DNA of 64,000 nt from Streptomyces sp. NBC_00271 (GTDB taxonomy: Bacteria; Actinomycetota; Actinomycetes; Streptomycetales; Streptomycetaceae). The position numbers and the translations under genes were made by a program. Each line of letters begins with the position of its first letter. Positions within the stretch are counted from its first letter, which is position 1. Shown piece after piece: positions 1-8,019 of the stretch. The notes beneath the pieces are model-generated. The model was not told the origin of the DNA. It was given only the letters and a program-made list of their open reading frames with translations, and made no database searches. The stretch spans positions 7,440,001 to 7,504,000 of the forward strand of contig NZ_CP108070.1 in the NCBI RefSeq assembly GCF_036178845.1, in the 5' to 3' direction.

Positions 1-273
1 GCCCTCATCGACATCGAGGGCCTGCTCTACTTCGACGCCGAGTGGGAGCACGTCTTCCTGCGCCAGCGCTTCCACGACGACTACGCAGCTCTGCGTGCCG
101 AGGGTCTCGACGAGGACCGGCTGCGCCTCTACCGCCTGGCCATGCACCTCTCGCTGGTCGCGGGCCCGCTCCGGCTCCTCGACGGCGACTTCCCGGATCC
201 GGAGTTCATGCGGGCGATCGCGGAACACAGCGTCGGGCAGACCCTCACGCTGCTGGAGCACCCCGTGCCATGA
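1..273 (+). CDS. Phosphotransferase-family protein, C-terminal fragment
   Basis: The reading frame is open from the first base and stops with TGA at 271-273, leaving 90 residues of a protein whose start lies outside the window. It opens with ALIDIEGLLYFDAEWEHVFL; the LIDxE core is like the acidic, Mg-binding part of aminoglycoside/choline-kinase-like phosphotransferases, and the rest is a helical C-terminus. The family assignment rests on this short piece only, and no substrate can be named. A short gap separates it from two small membrane-protein genes on the same strand. Confidence 0.6.
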   Translation, partial: ALIDIEGLLYFDAEWEHVFLRQRFHDDYAALRAEGLDEDRLRLYRLAMHLSLVAGPLRLLDGDFPDPEFMRAIAEHSVGQTLTLLEHPVP

Positions 274-318
274 TCTGGGGGCACGCCTGGTCGGCGCGCT
301 GTGGGGGAGGGAGAGACG

Positions 319-630
319 GTGCACCTGTATCTGGTGGGCTTCGCCGCGCTGGCGATGACCGGCACGGCGCTGATGGGGATCGCCGGGATCGTCACGGGCT
401 GGGTGCCGCGCTGGATGCGCGTACGTGTCCTCCGGCCGAAGCTGTGGGGGTACGGCGTGGTGGTGGGGGCCGTCGGCATGTCCCTGTACATGTTCATCGG
501 GCCGTTCCGAGGCCCCGACCTCAGCATGGCGCCCTTCGCGATGACCGGTATGGCCATGTTCTTCGCGGGGCTCTGGCTGCAGACGCTCTCGCGGCGTCCC
601 GGTCGCCCCGGCATCCCCGAACGCCGATGA
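319..630 (+). CDS. Small integral membrane protein (about 103 aa)
   Basis: The protein has three probable membrane helices (HLYLVGFAALAMTGTALMG, then a Trp/Gly-rich helix, then APFAMTGMAMFFAGLWL) and an Arg/Pro-rich tail. I chose GTG 319 because a purine-rich site (GGAGGGAG, 305-312) sits seven bases upstream; the in-frame GTG at 301 has no such site. The stop overlaps the start of the next gene (ATGA at 627-630), so the two are probably translated together. I do not recognise a family and assign no function. Confidence 0.6.
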   Translation: MHLYLVGFAALAMTGTALMGIAGIVTGWVPRWMRVRVLRPKLWGYGVVVGAVGMSLYMFIGPFRGPDLSMAPFAMTGMAMFFAGLWLQTLSRRPGRPGIPERR

Positions 631-956
631 CAGCGCCCTGGCTCTTCGCGGCGGGCCTCGGCGAGGGCGTGGTGCTCGGACTCGCGGCGGCCGTCGGGAT
701 CGTCGCCGTGCGCGGCGGCCGGGTGCCGGGGTGGGAGCGCCGTCCCGTCGTCCGGCGCCGCCTGTGGGGCCGGGGCGCGCTGCTGGTGACGGCGGCCGTC
801 GCGCTCCAGTCGTTGAACCTGGCCTTCTCGGGCCCCGGCTTCCTCCAGTTCGCGGGCGCCCTCGTGAGCGGCGCGGGCCTGATCACCGGGGCCGCCCTGA
901 TGCACCGGGCGACCCGGGACCGCCGCCGCGGCCCCACCGCTCCTTCGACTCCCTAG
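627..956 (+). CDS. Small integral membrane protein (109 aa)
   Basis: It starts with ATG overlapping the previous stop by four bases. The sequence shows about three hydrophobic segments (APWLFAAGLGEGVVLGLAA, GALLVTAAVALQSLNLAF, FAGALVSGAGLITGAALM) and a basic, Pro-rich tail. The pairing with the preceding three-helix protein suggests a two-component membrane unit, but that is inference from coupling alone. Its TAG stop (954-956) runs directly into a 9-bp tandem repeat. No family recognised. Confidence 0.6.
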   Translation: MTAPWLFAAGLGEGVVLGLAAAVGIVAVRGGRVPGWERRPVVRRRLWGRGALLVTAAVALQSLNLAFSGPGFLQFAGALVSGAGLITGAALMHRATRDRRRGPTAPSTP

Positions 957-999
957 GGTCCTAAGGGTCCTAAGGGTCCTAAGGGCCCTAAGGGCCCTA
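955..999. repeat. Five tandem copies of a 9-bp unit AGGGYCCTA
   Basis: Units begin at 955, 964, 973, 982 and 991; the first three read AGGGTCCTA and the last two AGGGCCCTA. AGGGCCCT is a perfect palindrome, so the array can fold on either strand. It fills the whole gap between two convergent genes and supplies part of the stop codon of each (TAG at 954-956 on plus, TAG at 999-997 on minus). Confidence 0.9.
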
Positions 1000-1773
1000 T
1001 GAAGACGAGTCCCGCCTCCTGATCTTCGAACCCAGCCACACCAGCGGGTCGTACTTGCGGTCGACCGCCCGTTCCTTCAAGGGGATCAGGGCGTTGTCCG
1101 TGATCTTGATGCCCTCGGGGCAGACCTCCGTGCAGCACTTGGTGATGTTGCAGTAGCCGAGGCCGTGCTCGTCCTGGGCGGTGCGCTTGCGGTCCAGGCC
1201 GGTGTCGGCGGCCGCGTCCAGCGGGTGCATGTCCAGTTCGGCGACGCGCATCAGGAAGCGCGGGCCCGCGAACGCCGGTTTGTTCTCCTCGTGGTCGCGC
1301 ACGACATGGCAGGTGTCCTGGCACAGGAAGCACTCGATGCACTTGCGGAACTCCTGCGAGCGGTCCACGTCCTCCTGCTGCATGCGGTACTCGCCGGGGC
1401 CGAGACCGGCCGGGGGGACGAAGGCGGGGACCTGCCGCGCCTTCGCGTAGTTGAAGCCGACGTCCGTGACGAGATCCCGTACGACCGGGAAGGCGCGCAG
1501 CGGTGTGACGGTGATCGTCTCCTCCCGCGTGAACACCGACATGCGCGTCATGCACATCAGCCGGGGTCGCCCGTTGATCTCCGCCGAGCACGAACCGCAC
1601 TTGCCCGCCTTGCAGTTCCAGCGGACGGCCAGGTCCGGGGCCTGGGTCGCCTGGAGCCGGTGGATGATGTCCAGCACCACCTCACCGTCGTTGACCTCGA
1701 CCGCGAAGTCCTTCAGGCCGCCGCCCTTCACATCCCCGCGCCACACCTTGAAGCGGGCCTCGTAGCTGCTCAC
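997..1773 (-). CDS. sdhB: Succinate dehydrogenase/fumarate reductase iron-sulfur subunit
   Basis: This 258-residue protein is the electron-transfer subunit of complex II, carrying electrons from the FAD of SdhA to the membrane quinone site. The N-terminal plant-type [2Fe-2S] domain has C54, C59, C62 and C74 (NCKAGKCGSC, then LMC). The C-terminal half has CIECFLCQDTCHV and CNITKCCTEVCPEGI for the [3Fe-4S] and [4Fe-4S] centres. Start GTG 1773 overlaps the sdhA stop by four bases (GTGA). Length and motif spacing match the Sdh1 type of mycobacteria (about 248 aa) rather than the Sdh2 type. Last gene of the operon. Confidence 0.92.
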   Translation of the reverse strand: MSSYEARFKVWRGDVKGGGLKDFAVEVNDGEVVLDIIHRLQATQAPDLAVRWNCKAGKCGSCSAEINGRPRLMCMTRMSVFTREETITVTPLRAFPVVRDLVTDVGFNYAKARQVPAFVPPAGLGPGEYRMQQEDVDRSQEFRKCIECFLCQDTCHVVRDHEENKPAFAGPRFLMRVAELDMHPLDAAADTGLDRKRTAQDEHGLGYCNITKCCTEVCPEGIKITDNALIPLKERAVDRKYDPLVWLGSKIRRRDSSS

Positions 1774-3713
1774 TCGTAGAGCTCCTCTTCGGCGAGGTAC
1801 TTGACCAGCTCCTCCTTCTCGAAGAGGGCGAGCAGGTCGGGACGAATGGGTTCGGTGGTCTCGCGGCTGAGGTCGATCTGGCCGTGCACCGGGTCGGTGG
1901 CCGCCAACCCGCCCGTGGGATCGGTGAGTTGGCACAGCAGGTTGAGGCGACGCCAGGTCCGCTCCATCGTCGGATGGTCCTCGCGGGTGTGGCCGCCGCG
2001 TGACTCCGTGCGCTCCAGGGCGGCTCGGGCCACGCACTCGCTGACCAGGAGCATGTTGCGCAGGTCGAGGGCGAGGTGCCAGCCGGGGTTGAACTGCCGG
2101 TGGCCCTCGACTCCGGCCCGCCGTGCCCGTACCCGCAGCTCCGCGAGTTTCTCCAGGGCCTGTTCCATCTCGGCCTCGCGGCGGATGATGCCGACCAGGT
2201 CGTTCATGGTCTGCTGGAGTTCCTGGTGGAGGGTGTACGGGTTCTCGGGCGGGCGTCCGCTCTCCGCACCGGGCTCCGGACCCTCGGCCGAGAAGGGCCG
2301 CAGGGCCTCGGCCGCCGCCGTGTCGATCTGGATGTCGTCCACGGGCGGGCGGTCCCCGGCCAGGTCGGCGGCGTACCCGGCGGCGTGCAGTCCCGCCCGC
2401 CGCCCGAAGACCAGCAGGTCGGAGAGGGAGTTGCCGCCGAGCCGGTTGGAACCGTGCATGCCGCCCGCGACCTCACCGGCGGCGAACAGCCCCGGTACGC
2501 CGCGCGCGGCCGCCGAGTCCGATTCGACCGCGATGCCGCCCATCACGTAGTGACAGGTGGGCCCGACCTCCATCGCCTCCGCCGTGATGTCGACGTCCGC
2601 GAGCTCCTTGAACTGGTGGTACATGGAGGGAAGCCGGCGCCGGATCACCTCGGCGGGCATACGGGTCGACACATCGAGGAAGACCCCGCCGTGCGGCGAC
2701 CCGCGACCCGCCTTCACCTCGGAGTTGATGGCGCGGGCGACCTCGTCGCGGGGCAGCAGCTCCGGGGGACGCCGGTTGTGGTCCGGGTCCTCGTACCAGC
2801 GGTCGCCCTCCTCCTCGGACTGCGCGTACTTCTCCTTGAAGACGTCCGGGATGTAGTCGAACATGAACCGCTTGCCGTCGGAGTTCCTGAGCACCCCGCC
2901 GTCCCCGCGCACCGACTCGGTGACCAGGATCCCCTTCACCGACGGCGGCCAGACCATGCCCGTCGGATGGAACTGCACGAACTCCATGTTGAGCAGTGGC
3001 GCCCCGGCGAGCAGCGCGAGGGCGTGCCCGTCGCCCGTGTACTCCCACGAGTTCGACGTCACCTTGAACGACTTGCCGATACCGCCGGTGGCGATGACGA
3101 CGGAGGGCGCTTCGAGCACGAAGAAGCGGCCGGACTCGCGCTCGTAGCAGAACGCGCCGGAGACGCGGTTGCCGTCCTTCAGCACACGCGTGACGGTGCA
3201 CTCCTGGTACACCTTCAGCCGGCTCTCGTACTCGCCCGTCTCCTTCATGTCCTCCTGCTGGAGCGACACGATCTTCTGCTGGAGGGTCCGGATGAGTTCG
3301 AGCCCGGTCCGGTCGCCGACGTGCGCGAGCCGCGGATACTCGTGACCGCCGAAGTTGCGCTGGGAGATCCGCCCGTCCTTCGTACGGTCGAACAGGGCGC
3401 CCCAGGTCTCCAGCTCCCACACCCGGTCCGGGGCTTCCTTGGCATGCAGCTCGGCCATCCGCCACTGGTTCAGGAACTTCCCGCCCCGCATGGTGTCGCG
3501 GAAGTGGACCTGCCAGTTGTCGCCGGAGTTGACGTTGCCCATCGCGGCCGCGATGCCGCCCTCGGCCATCACCGTGTGGGCCTTGCCGAACAGCGACTTG
3601 CAGATCACGGCCGTACGGGCGCCACGCTCGCGCGCCTCGATGGCGGCGCGCAGTCCGGCGCCACCGGCGCCGACCACGACAACGTCCCACTCCTGCCTGT
3701 CAACCACGGACAT
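1770..3713 (-). CDS. sdhA: Succinate dehydrogenase/fumarate reductase flavoprotein subunit
   Basis: This 647-residue flavoprotein oxidises succinate to fumarate (or the reverse). It has an N-terminal Rossmann GAGGAG at 15-20, the FAD-attaching histidine in GKAHTVMAEGGIA (H46), the active-site segment NMEFVQFHPTG and the substrate/FAD element GSNRLGGNSLSDLLVFGRR. Start ATG 3713 gives the conserved SVVDRQEWDVVVVGAG beginning; the longer open frame upstream only shadows the membrane subunit gene. It lies 17 bp after the membrane-subunit gene and overlaps sdhB by four bases. Its size equals that of mycobacterial Sdh1 A (about 646 aa). Confidence 0.93.
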   Translation of the reverse strand: MSVVDRQEWDVVVVGAGGAGLRAAIEARERGARTAVICKSLFGKAHTVMAEGGIAAAMGNVNSGDNWQVHFRDTMRGGKFLNQWRMAELHAKEAPDRVWELETWGALFDRTKDGRISQRNFGGHEYPRLAHVGDRTGLELIRTLQQKIVSLQQEDMKETGEYESRLKVYQECTVTRVLKDGNRVSGAFCYERESGRFFVLEAPSVVIATGGIGKSFKVTSNSWEYTGDGHALALLAGAPLLNMEFVQFHPTGMVWPPSVKGILVTESVRGDGGVLRNSDGKRFMFDYIPDVFKEKYAQSEEEGDRWYEDPDHNRRPPELLPRDEVARAINSEVKAGRGSPHGGVFLDVSTRMPAEVIRRRLPSMYHQFKELADVDITAEAMEVGPTCHYVMGGIAVESDSAAARGVPGLFAAGEVAGGMHGSNRLGGNSLSDLLVFGRRAGLHAAGYAADLAGDRPPVDDIQIDTAAAEALRPFSAEGPEPGAESGRPPENPYTLHQELQQTMNDLVGIIRREAEMEQALEKLAELRVRARRAGVEGHRQFNPGWHLALDLRNMLLVSECVARAALERTESRGGHTREDHPTMERTWRRLNLLCQLTDPTGGLAATDPVHGQIDLSRETTEPIRPDLLALFEKEELVKYLAEEELYE

Positions 3714-3730
3714 CAGAGGGCCCCACTCAG

Positions 3731-4552
3731 CTAGAAGAAGCGCGGATCGTCGAAGGCGCCGGACGCGACGAGGTACACGTAGAAGTCGGCGAGCGCCACG
3801 CTGATCAGCGACGCCCAGGCGAGCAGCATGTGGCGGGCGTTCAGCTTCCCGACCCACTGCCACATCCGGTAGCGCACGGGATGCTTGGAGAAGTGCTTGA
3901 GCTTGCCGCCGACGATGTGCCGGCAGGAGTGGCAGGACAGGGTGTACGCCCAGATCAGCGTGATGTTGAGCAGGAAGACCAGGGTGCCCAGGCCCATGTG
4001 GCCCCAGCGGTAGTGCTCGTCGCGGAAGGACAGCACGGTGTCGTAGGTCAGGATCCCGGCGACCACGATCGCGGCGTAGAAGAAGTACCGGTGGACGTTC
4101 TGCAGGATGAGCGGGAAGCGGGTCTCGCCGGTGTACTTCTTGTGCGGCTCGGCGACCGCGCAGGCCGGTGGCGACGCCCAGAAGCCGCGGTAGTAGGCCT
4201 TGCGGTAGTAGTAGCAGGTCAGCCGGAAACCGAGCGGGAAGATCAGGATGATGATGGCGGGGGAGATGCCCCACCAGCTCCCGAAGAGGTCCGCGTTGGG
4301 GCCCGCGTGCATCGTCCGGCACCGCTCGGCCAGACAGGGCGAGTAGAACGGCGAGACGTACGGCGCCGCGTAGTAGTTCGTGTCCGCGAACGCGCGCCAG
4401 GTCGAGTACACGACGAAGGCCAGCAGCCCGGCGGCGGTGACGGCGGGCGCCAGCCACCAGCGGTCGGTGCGCAGATGCGGGGCGGTGATCGCGGCGCGCG
4501 TTCCGGTGTGTACGCCGCCGGGGGTCGGATGGGGTTCAGTGCCAGTGCTCAA
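3731..4552 (-). CDS. sdhC: Succinate dehydrogenase membrane-anchor subunit, Sdh1 type
   Basis: This 273-residue protein anchors complex II and carries the quinone site. Five membrane segments can be read at about 33-51, 98-113, 155-172, 187-207 and 243-262. A CHSCRH motif (C207, H208, C210, H212) sits at the end of the fourth helix. In the mycobacterial Sdh1 complex a Rieske-like [2Fe-2S] cluster replaces haem in the membrane part; the Cys/His cluster here would suit that, which is inference. The TTG start at 4552 is supported by GGAGG seven bases upstream. Length equals that of mycobacterial Rv0249c as I recall it. Confidence 0.82.
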   Translation of the reverse strand: MSTGTEPHPTPGGVHTGTRAAITAPHLRTDRWWLAPAVTAAGLLAFVVYSTWRAFADTNYYAAPYVSPFYSPCLAERCRTMHAGPNADLFGSWWGISPAIIILIFPLGFRLTCYYYRKAYYRGFWASPPACAVAEPHKKYTGETRFPLILQNVHRYFFYAAIVVAGILTYDTVLSFRDEHYRWGHMGLGTLVFLLNITLIWAYTLSCHSCRHIVGGKLKHFSKHPVRYRMWQWVGKLNARHMLLAWASLISVALADFYVYLVASGAFDDPRFF

Positions 4553-4571
4553 CTTTTCGCCTCCGGGGCGC

Positions 4572-4862
4572 TCACGGGGCGTGGCGGTCGTGGGCGCCGA
4601 GTCCCTCGTCGTCCGAGTCCGTCCACAAGGAGCTGTCGTACGGGGTGTCGGGGATCGGGACGAGATCGGGGCGCCGGGGCGGGGAGAGGCCGGGGGCGGA
4701 CTCGCGCAGCAGGGCGACGCTCTCGCGCAGGTGGTCCGCGTCGGCGCGGACGCGGCGCATCTCCAGGCCGCCTCCGCCGATCTGCTGCTCCAGGCGTCCC
4801 ACCGACCTCACGAGGTCGTCGATGCATCGCTGAACTGACGTCAAGTCGTCGTGTACGGACAT
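4572..4862 (-). CDS. Conserved hypothetical, coiled-coil, first gene of sdh operon (96 aa)
   Basis: The N-terminal 55 residues form an amphipathic heptad pattern (DDLTSVQRCIDDLVRSVGRL and onward), likely a coiled coil; the C-terminal half is Pro/Asp-rich and probably unfolded. It starts ATG 4862 with GTGAGG upstream and ends 19 bp before the TTG of the membrane subunit, so it leads the sdh operon. There is no signal peptide. I know of no defined function; the position suggests an accessory of the dehydrogenase. Confidence 0.6.
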   Translation of the reverse strand: MSVHDDLTSVQRCIDDLVRSVGRLEQQIGGGGLEMRRVRADADHLRESVALLRESAPGLSPPRRPDLVPIPDTPYDSSLWTDSDDEGLGAHDRHAP

Positions 4863-5086
4863 GACTTGCCCTCACTTCCAGGACCCTGCGGTCCAAGGCG
4901 GCAACGTTCATGCGCCTGCGAGTGTTGCGCGTCACACCGAGCCGTGGGAAGGGATCTGCACGGATTGACGGCTCACGCCCACCGGAATGCGCCCCCCGGG
5001 GCCGATTTGCATCGACACGTGAGTGAATCCGAGCCCTGCGACGGGGCTGCGCCGCGGATCCCTGCTCGGCTGCGGGTGGGTGGGGG

Positions 5087-5293
5087 CTGGTCGCGCAGTT
5101 CCCCGCGCCCCTGCGGGGTCGGGGCTGCGCCCCGTACCCCGGCCGCCGTGTTCTTCGGCTGCGGGCCGGTGGGGGCCGATCGCGCAGTTCCCCGCGCCCC
5201 CAGGGGTGGGGCTGCGCCCCACATTCCTGCCTTGTCCGAAGTTCTTCGGCTGGCGGTCGGTGGGGGGCTGGTCGCGCGGTTCCTCGCGCCCCT
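5087..5293 (+). repeat. Three copies of dispersed intergenic repeat A
   Basis: Copies lie at 5087-5112, 5178-5200 and 5268-5293, with core GGTCGCGCAGTTCCCCGCGC followed by CCCCT. Further copies occur at 36852-36877 (minus), 40849-40874, 42985-43009 (minus), 50719-50744, 60102-60125 and, reduced, 33084-33111 (minus). Nearly all sit just after gene ends. Most are followed by a short AGGGGCG-like arm that can pair with CGCCCCT. The 705-bp gap 4863-5570 holds these, one copy of repeat B and an inverted repeat, but no credible gene. Confidence 0.85.
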
Positions 5294-5344
5294 AAAGGCT
5301 TGGCCTGGTCGGTGGTCGAGGGTGTCCCCACTCACCCCGGCCCG

Positions 5345-5390
5345 CATCTTCAGCCTGTCCGGCGTTTGAGGACGAGGCCGTTCAGGCCGA
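5345..5390 (+). repeat. Dispersed repeat B, copy 1
   Basis: A 46-bp segment beginning CATCTTCAGCCTGTCCGGCG and ending GCCGTTCAGGCCGA recurs almost unchanged at 40891-40936 (one visible difference, CCTG versus CCCG). At both places it follows a copy of repeat A within 20-60 bp, so A plus B may be one composite element. Confidence 0.85.
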
Positions 5391-5499
5391 TGCGGGGGTC
5401 TGGGGGCGAGGGAGCTTGGGCCGGATGGGTGGGGTTTCGGGCGCTTCACGTCGTGTCGCCGCACCCCCACGCTCCCCCTCCCGTTCAGTGGGCACATAC

Positions 5500-5537
5500 A
5501 TCTGATCAACCGCATATTCCGCCAGAAGTGATCAGAT
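5500..5537. promoter_or_regulatory. Perfect inverted repeat ATCTGATCA-N20-TGATCAGAT upstream of lipoprotein gene
   Basis: Nine-base arms at 5500-5508 and 5529-5537 match exactly, their centres are 29 bp apart, and the element ends about 20 bp before the ribosome-binding site of the gene at 5571. It could be a pair of regulator half-sites on one DNA face or a weak RNA hairpin in the leader. Confidence 0.5.
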
Positions 5538-5570
5538 CCGGCCCCGTTCTCCCCACCGGAGGTTGCAGTG

Positions 5571-7838
5571 ATGTCCCACGACGGAGTCGGACTGCGCGCG
5601 GTGATGCGCTCGGTCGCGTTCCTCACCGCGGGCGCACTCGCGGTACCCGCCCTCGCCGCGTGCAGCGCCGACGAGGAGGTCGCCAAGCCCCTCGCCGCGC
5701 AGGACATCGCACCCGCGACCCGCGACCGGATCGCGGACGGCGGCACCCTGCGCTGGGCGGTGGACGCCGTACCGCAGACCCTCAACACCTTCCAGGCGGA
5801 CGCCGACGCCGGCACCTCCCGGATCGCCGGCGCCGTACTGCCCGCCCTGTACCGCCTCGACTCCAACGGCACCCCCCAGCTCAACCCCGCCTACCTCGAA
5901 TCGGCCAAGATCGTCGAGACCGAGCCTCAGCAGGTCGTGCTCTACAAGCTCAACCAGCAGGCTGTCTGGAGCGACGGCCGCGAGATCGGCGCCGCCGACT
6001 TCGCCGCCCAGTGGCGCGCCCTGTCCGGCAAGGACAGCGCGTACTGGACGGCCCGCAACGCCGGCTACGACCGCATCGAGAAGATCGAGCGAGGCAAGAG
6101 CAACCTGGAGGTCCGCGTCACCTTCAGTCGTCCCTACGCCGACTGGAAGTCGCTCTTCTCACCGCTGTACCCCAAGGACGTGATGGGCACCGCCGACGCC
6201 TTCAACGACGGGGCGCGCACCAAGCTCCAGGCCACCGCGGGCCCGTTCACCCTCCAGAAGATCGACCACAAGAGCGGCGAGGTCCTCCTCACCCGCAACC
6301 CGCGCTGGTGGGGCCGCCCCGCCAAGCTCTCCGAGATCGCGCTGATCGCCGTCCCGCGCGACAAGCGGGCCGAGGCGCTCGCCGCCGACAAGGTCGACCT
6401 GGCCGAGATCGACCCCGAAGAGGCCGGCCGGATCACGCTCGCCGCCCGCGACAAGGGGCCCGCCCCGCAGCAGGGATCGGGGACCGCCCCGCTGCAGGGT
6501 GCGGGCTCCGCGCTCACGCCCGCGAAGGCGCTGCGTTCCTGGGCGGTCGCGCACGGCTCCGACGCGAGAGCCGCGTCCGACGAGATCAAGGCCCGCAAGC
6601 AGCAGCGCACGGCGATCGCGACGTACGCCCGTCAGCAGACGTCCCTGAGCGACTTCGTGGTCCGCAAGTCCCTCGAGCCCGCCTACACCCAGCTGGCCCT
6701 GAACGGCTCCGAGGGCCCGCTCGCCGACGAGCGAGTCCGCCGCGCCGTCGCCCGCGCGATCAACCGCGACGAACTCGCCCAGGCCGTCCTGGGCCCGCTG
6801 GGCCTGCCTGCCGTCCCGGTCGGCAGCCACCTCGCGCTCTCCGGCCAGCCGGACTACGCCGACAACAGCGGCGCGCTCGGAGGTCAGGACACCAAGGAGG
6901 CGCAGGCGCTGCTGGCGGATGCCGGATGGGTGCCCGGGGGACCGGTGAACGAGCAGCAGCAACAGCAGCAGAAGAAGGACAAGGACAAGGCGGCCGGACC
7001 CGAGGGCAAGAAGGCGGACTCCGACGCCAACCCGGACGACGGAACGTTCATCGTCGGCGAGGACGACAAGAACGGCGAGGCCGACCGGGACAAGAAGGAA
7101 CCGAAGGACGAGAAGCACGGGAAGAACGAGAAGCAGCACGCGGACGGCGAGGCCGGCAAGCATCTCGACGGCAGGCAGTACGCCCCCAAGGACAACCGGC
7201 AGGGCGGGGCGCCCGGCGCCTACGCGCCCAAGGGCACGGCCGCCCCGGCGGGCGCCGCGGCCGGCGCGCTCGCCAAGGACGGCAAGGCGCTGACACTGCG
7301 CTTCGTCCTGCCCTCGGGTCCCGGTTCGGACTCGCTGCGCACGGTCGCCGACCAGATCTCCCGGATGCTGGAGCGCATCGGCATCCGTACCGAGACGTCC
7401 AGGGTGCCGGACGCCAGCTATTTCAAGGACCACATCGCCTCGGGCCAGTACGACCTGGCGCTGTACTCCTGGCCCGCCTCCGCCTTCCCCGCCACAGACG
7501 CCCGCCCGATCTACGCGAAGCCGGTCCCGGCAGCCGACGGCTCCCTCGCCGTCGAGCAGAACTACACCCGGGTCGGCACCGACCAGGTCGACCAGCTCTT
7601 CGACCAGGCCATCGCGACGCTGGACGAGGACGAGTCGCGTTCCCTGGTCCGCAAGGCCGACGCCCGGATCTGGGCCGCCGCCGGATCGATTCCCCTCTAT
7701 CAGCGCCCCCAGCTCATGGCCACCCGCCTGAACCTCGCCAACGCCGGCGCCTTCGGGTTCCAGACCCCCCTCTACGAGGACATGGGCTTCCTGAAGAAGG
7801 GCGTGCAGGGGGGAACGGCAACCGAGAAGGACAGGTAG
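5571..7838 (+). CDS. LpqW-like solute-binding lipoprotein (family 5)
   Basis: This 755-residue lipoprotein has an N-terminal signal ending in the lipobox LAAC (Cys about 31) and a family-5 oligopeptide-binding fold. The two lobes are interrupted at about residues 460-535 by a very polar, Gln/Lys/Asp/Glu-rich low-complexity stretch. ATG 5571 follows GGAGG (5558-5562) by eight bases; GTG 5568 is the alternative. No permease or ATPase genes accompany it and typA follows, the same pairing as LpqW-TypA in mycobacteria, where LpqW influences lipoarabinomannan synthesis. A role here is unknown; transport of a peptide is possible but unsupported. Confidence 0.75.
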   Translation: MSHDGVGLRAVMRSVAFLTAGALAVPALAACSADEEVAKPLAAQDIAPATRDRIADGGTLRWAVDAVPQTLNTFQADADAGTSRIAGAVLPALYRLDSNGTPQLNPAYLESAKIVETEPQQVVLYKLNQQAVWSDGREIGAADFAAQWRALSGKDSAYWTARNAGYDRIEKIERGKSNLEVRVTFSRPYADWKSLFSPLYPKDVMGTADAFNDGARTKLQATAGPFTLQKIDHKSGEVLLTRNPRWWGRPAKLSEIALIAVPRDKRAEALAADKVDLAEIDPEEAGRITLAARDKGPAPQQGSGTAPLQGAGSALTPAKALRSWAVAHGSDARAASDEIKARKQQRTAIATYARQQTSLSDFVVRKSLEPAYTQLALNGSEGPLADERVRRAVARAINRDELAQAVLGPLGLPAVPVGSHLALSGQPDYADNSGALGGQDTKEAQALLADAGWVPGGPVNEQQQQQQKKDKDKAAGPEGKKADSDANPDDGTFIVGEDDKNGEADRDKKEPKDEKHGKNEKQHADGEAGKHLDGRQYAPKDNRQGGAPGAYAPKGTAAPAGAAAGALAKDGKALTLRFVLPSGPGSDSLRTVADQISRMLERIGIRTETSRVPDASYFKDHIASGQYDLALYSWPASAFPATDARPIYAKPVPAADGSLAVEQNYTRVGTDQVDQLFDQAIATLDEDESRSLVRKADARIWAAAGSIPLYQRPQLMATRLNLANAGAFGFQTPLYEDMGFLKKGVQGGTATEKDR

Positions 7839-7871
7839 GAAGGGCAAGCAGGAAGGGCGATCAGCGTCGCC

Positions 7872-7905
7872 CACGGCCTCCGCGGACTGGCCCGCGGAGG
7901 CCGTG
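7872..7905 (+). terminator. 14-bp perfect hairpin after lipoprotein gene
   Basis: Arms CACGGCCTCCGCGG (7872-7885) and CCGCGGAGGCCGTG (7892-7905) pair fully around loop ACTGGC. There is no T-run, as is common for streptomycete terminators. It separates the lipoprotein gene from typA. Confidence 0.75.
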
Positions 7906-8019
7906 CCCGTCAAGGCCACGTACCATGGGGTAAGGCCGTGGCGTGTCCAGCCCGGCAGGGTCCGCGTAGCACTGACGTACGCGCAGGCCGTCCACTCACT
8001 CCGGGAGAAGCGCCTCAAT

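Noticed and set aside
5300..7933. 877-codon plus-strand frame over the LpqW-like gene
   Set aside because: Arg/Pro/Gly-rich shadow in the wrong frame; it begins in repeat DNA and the lipoprotein frame has signal peptide, lipobox and domain motifs.
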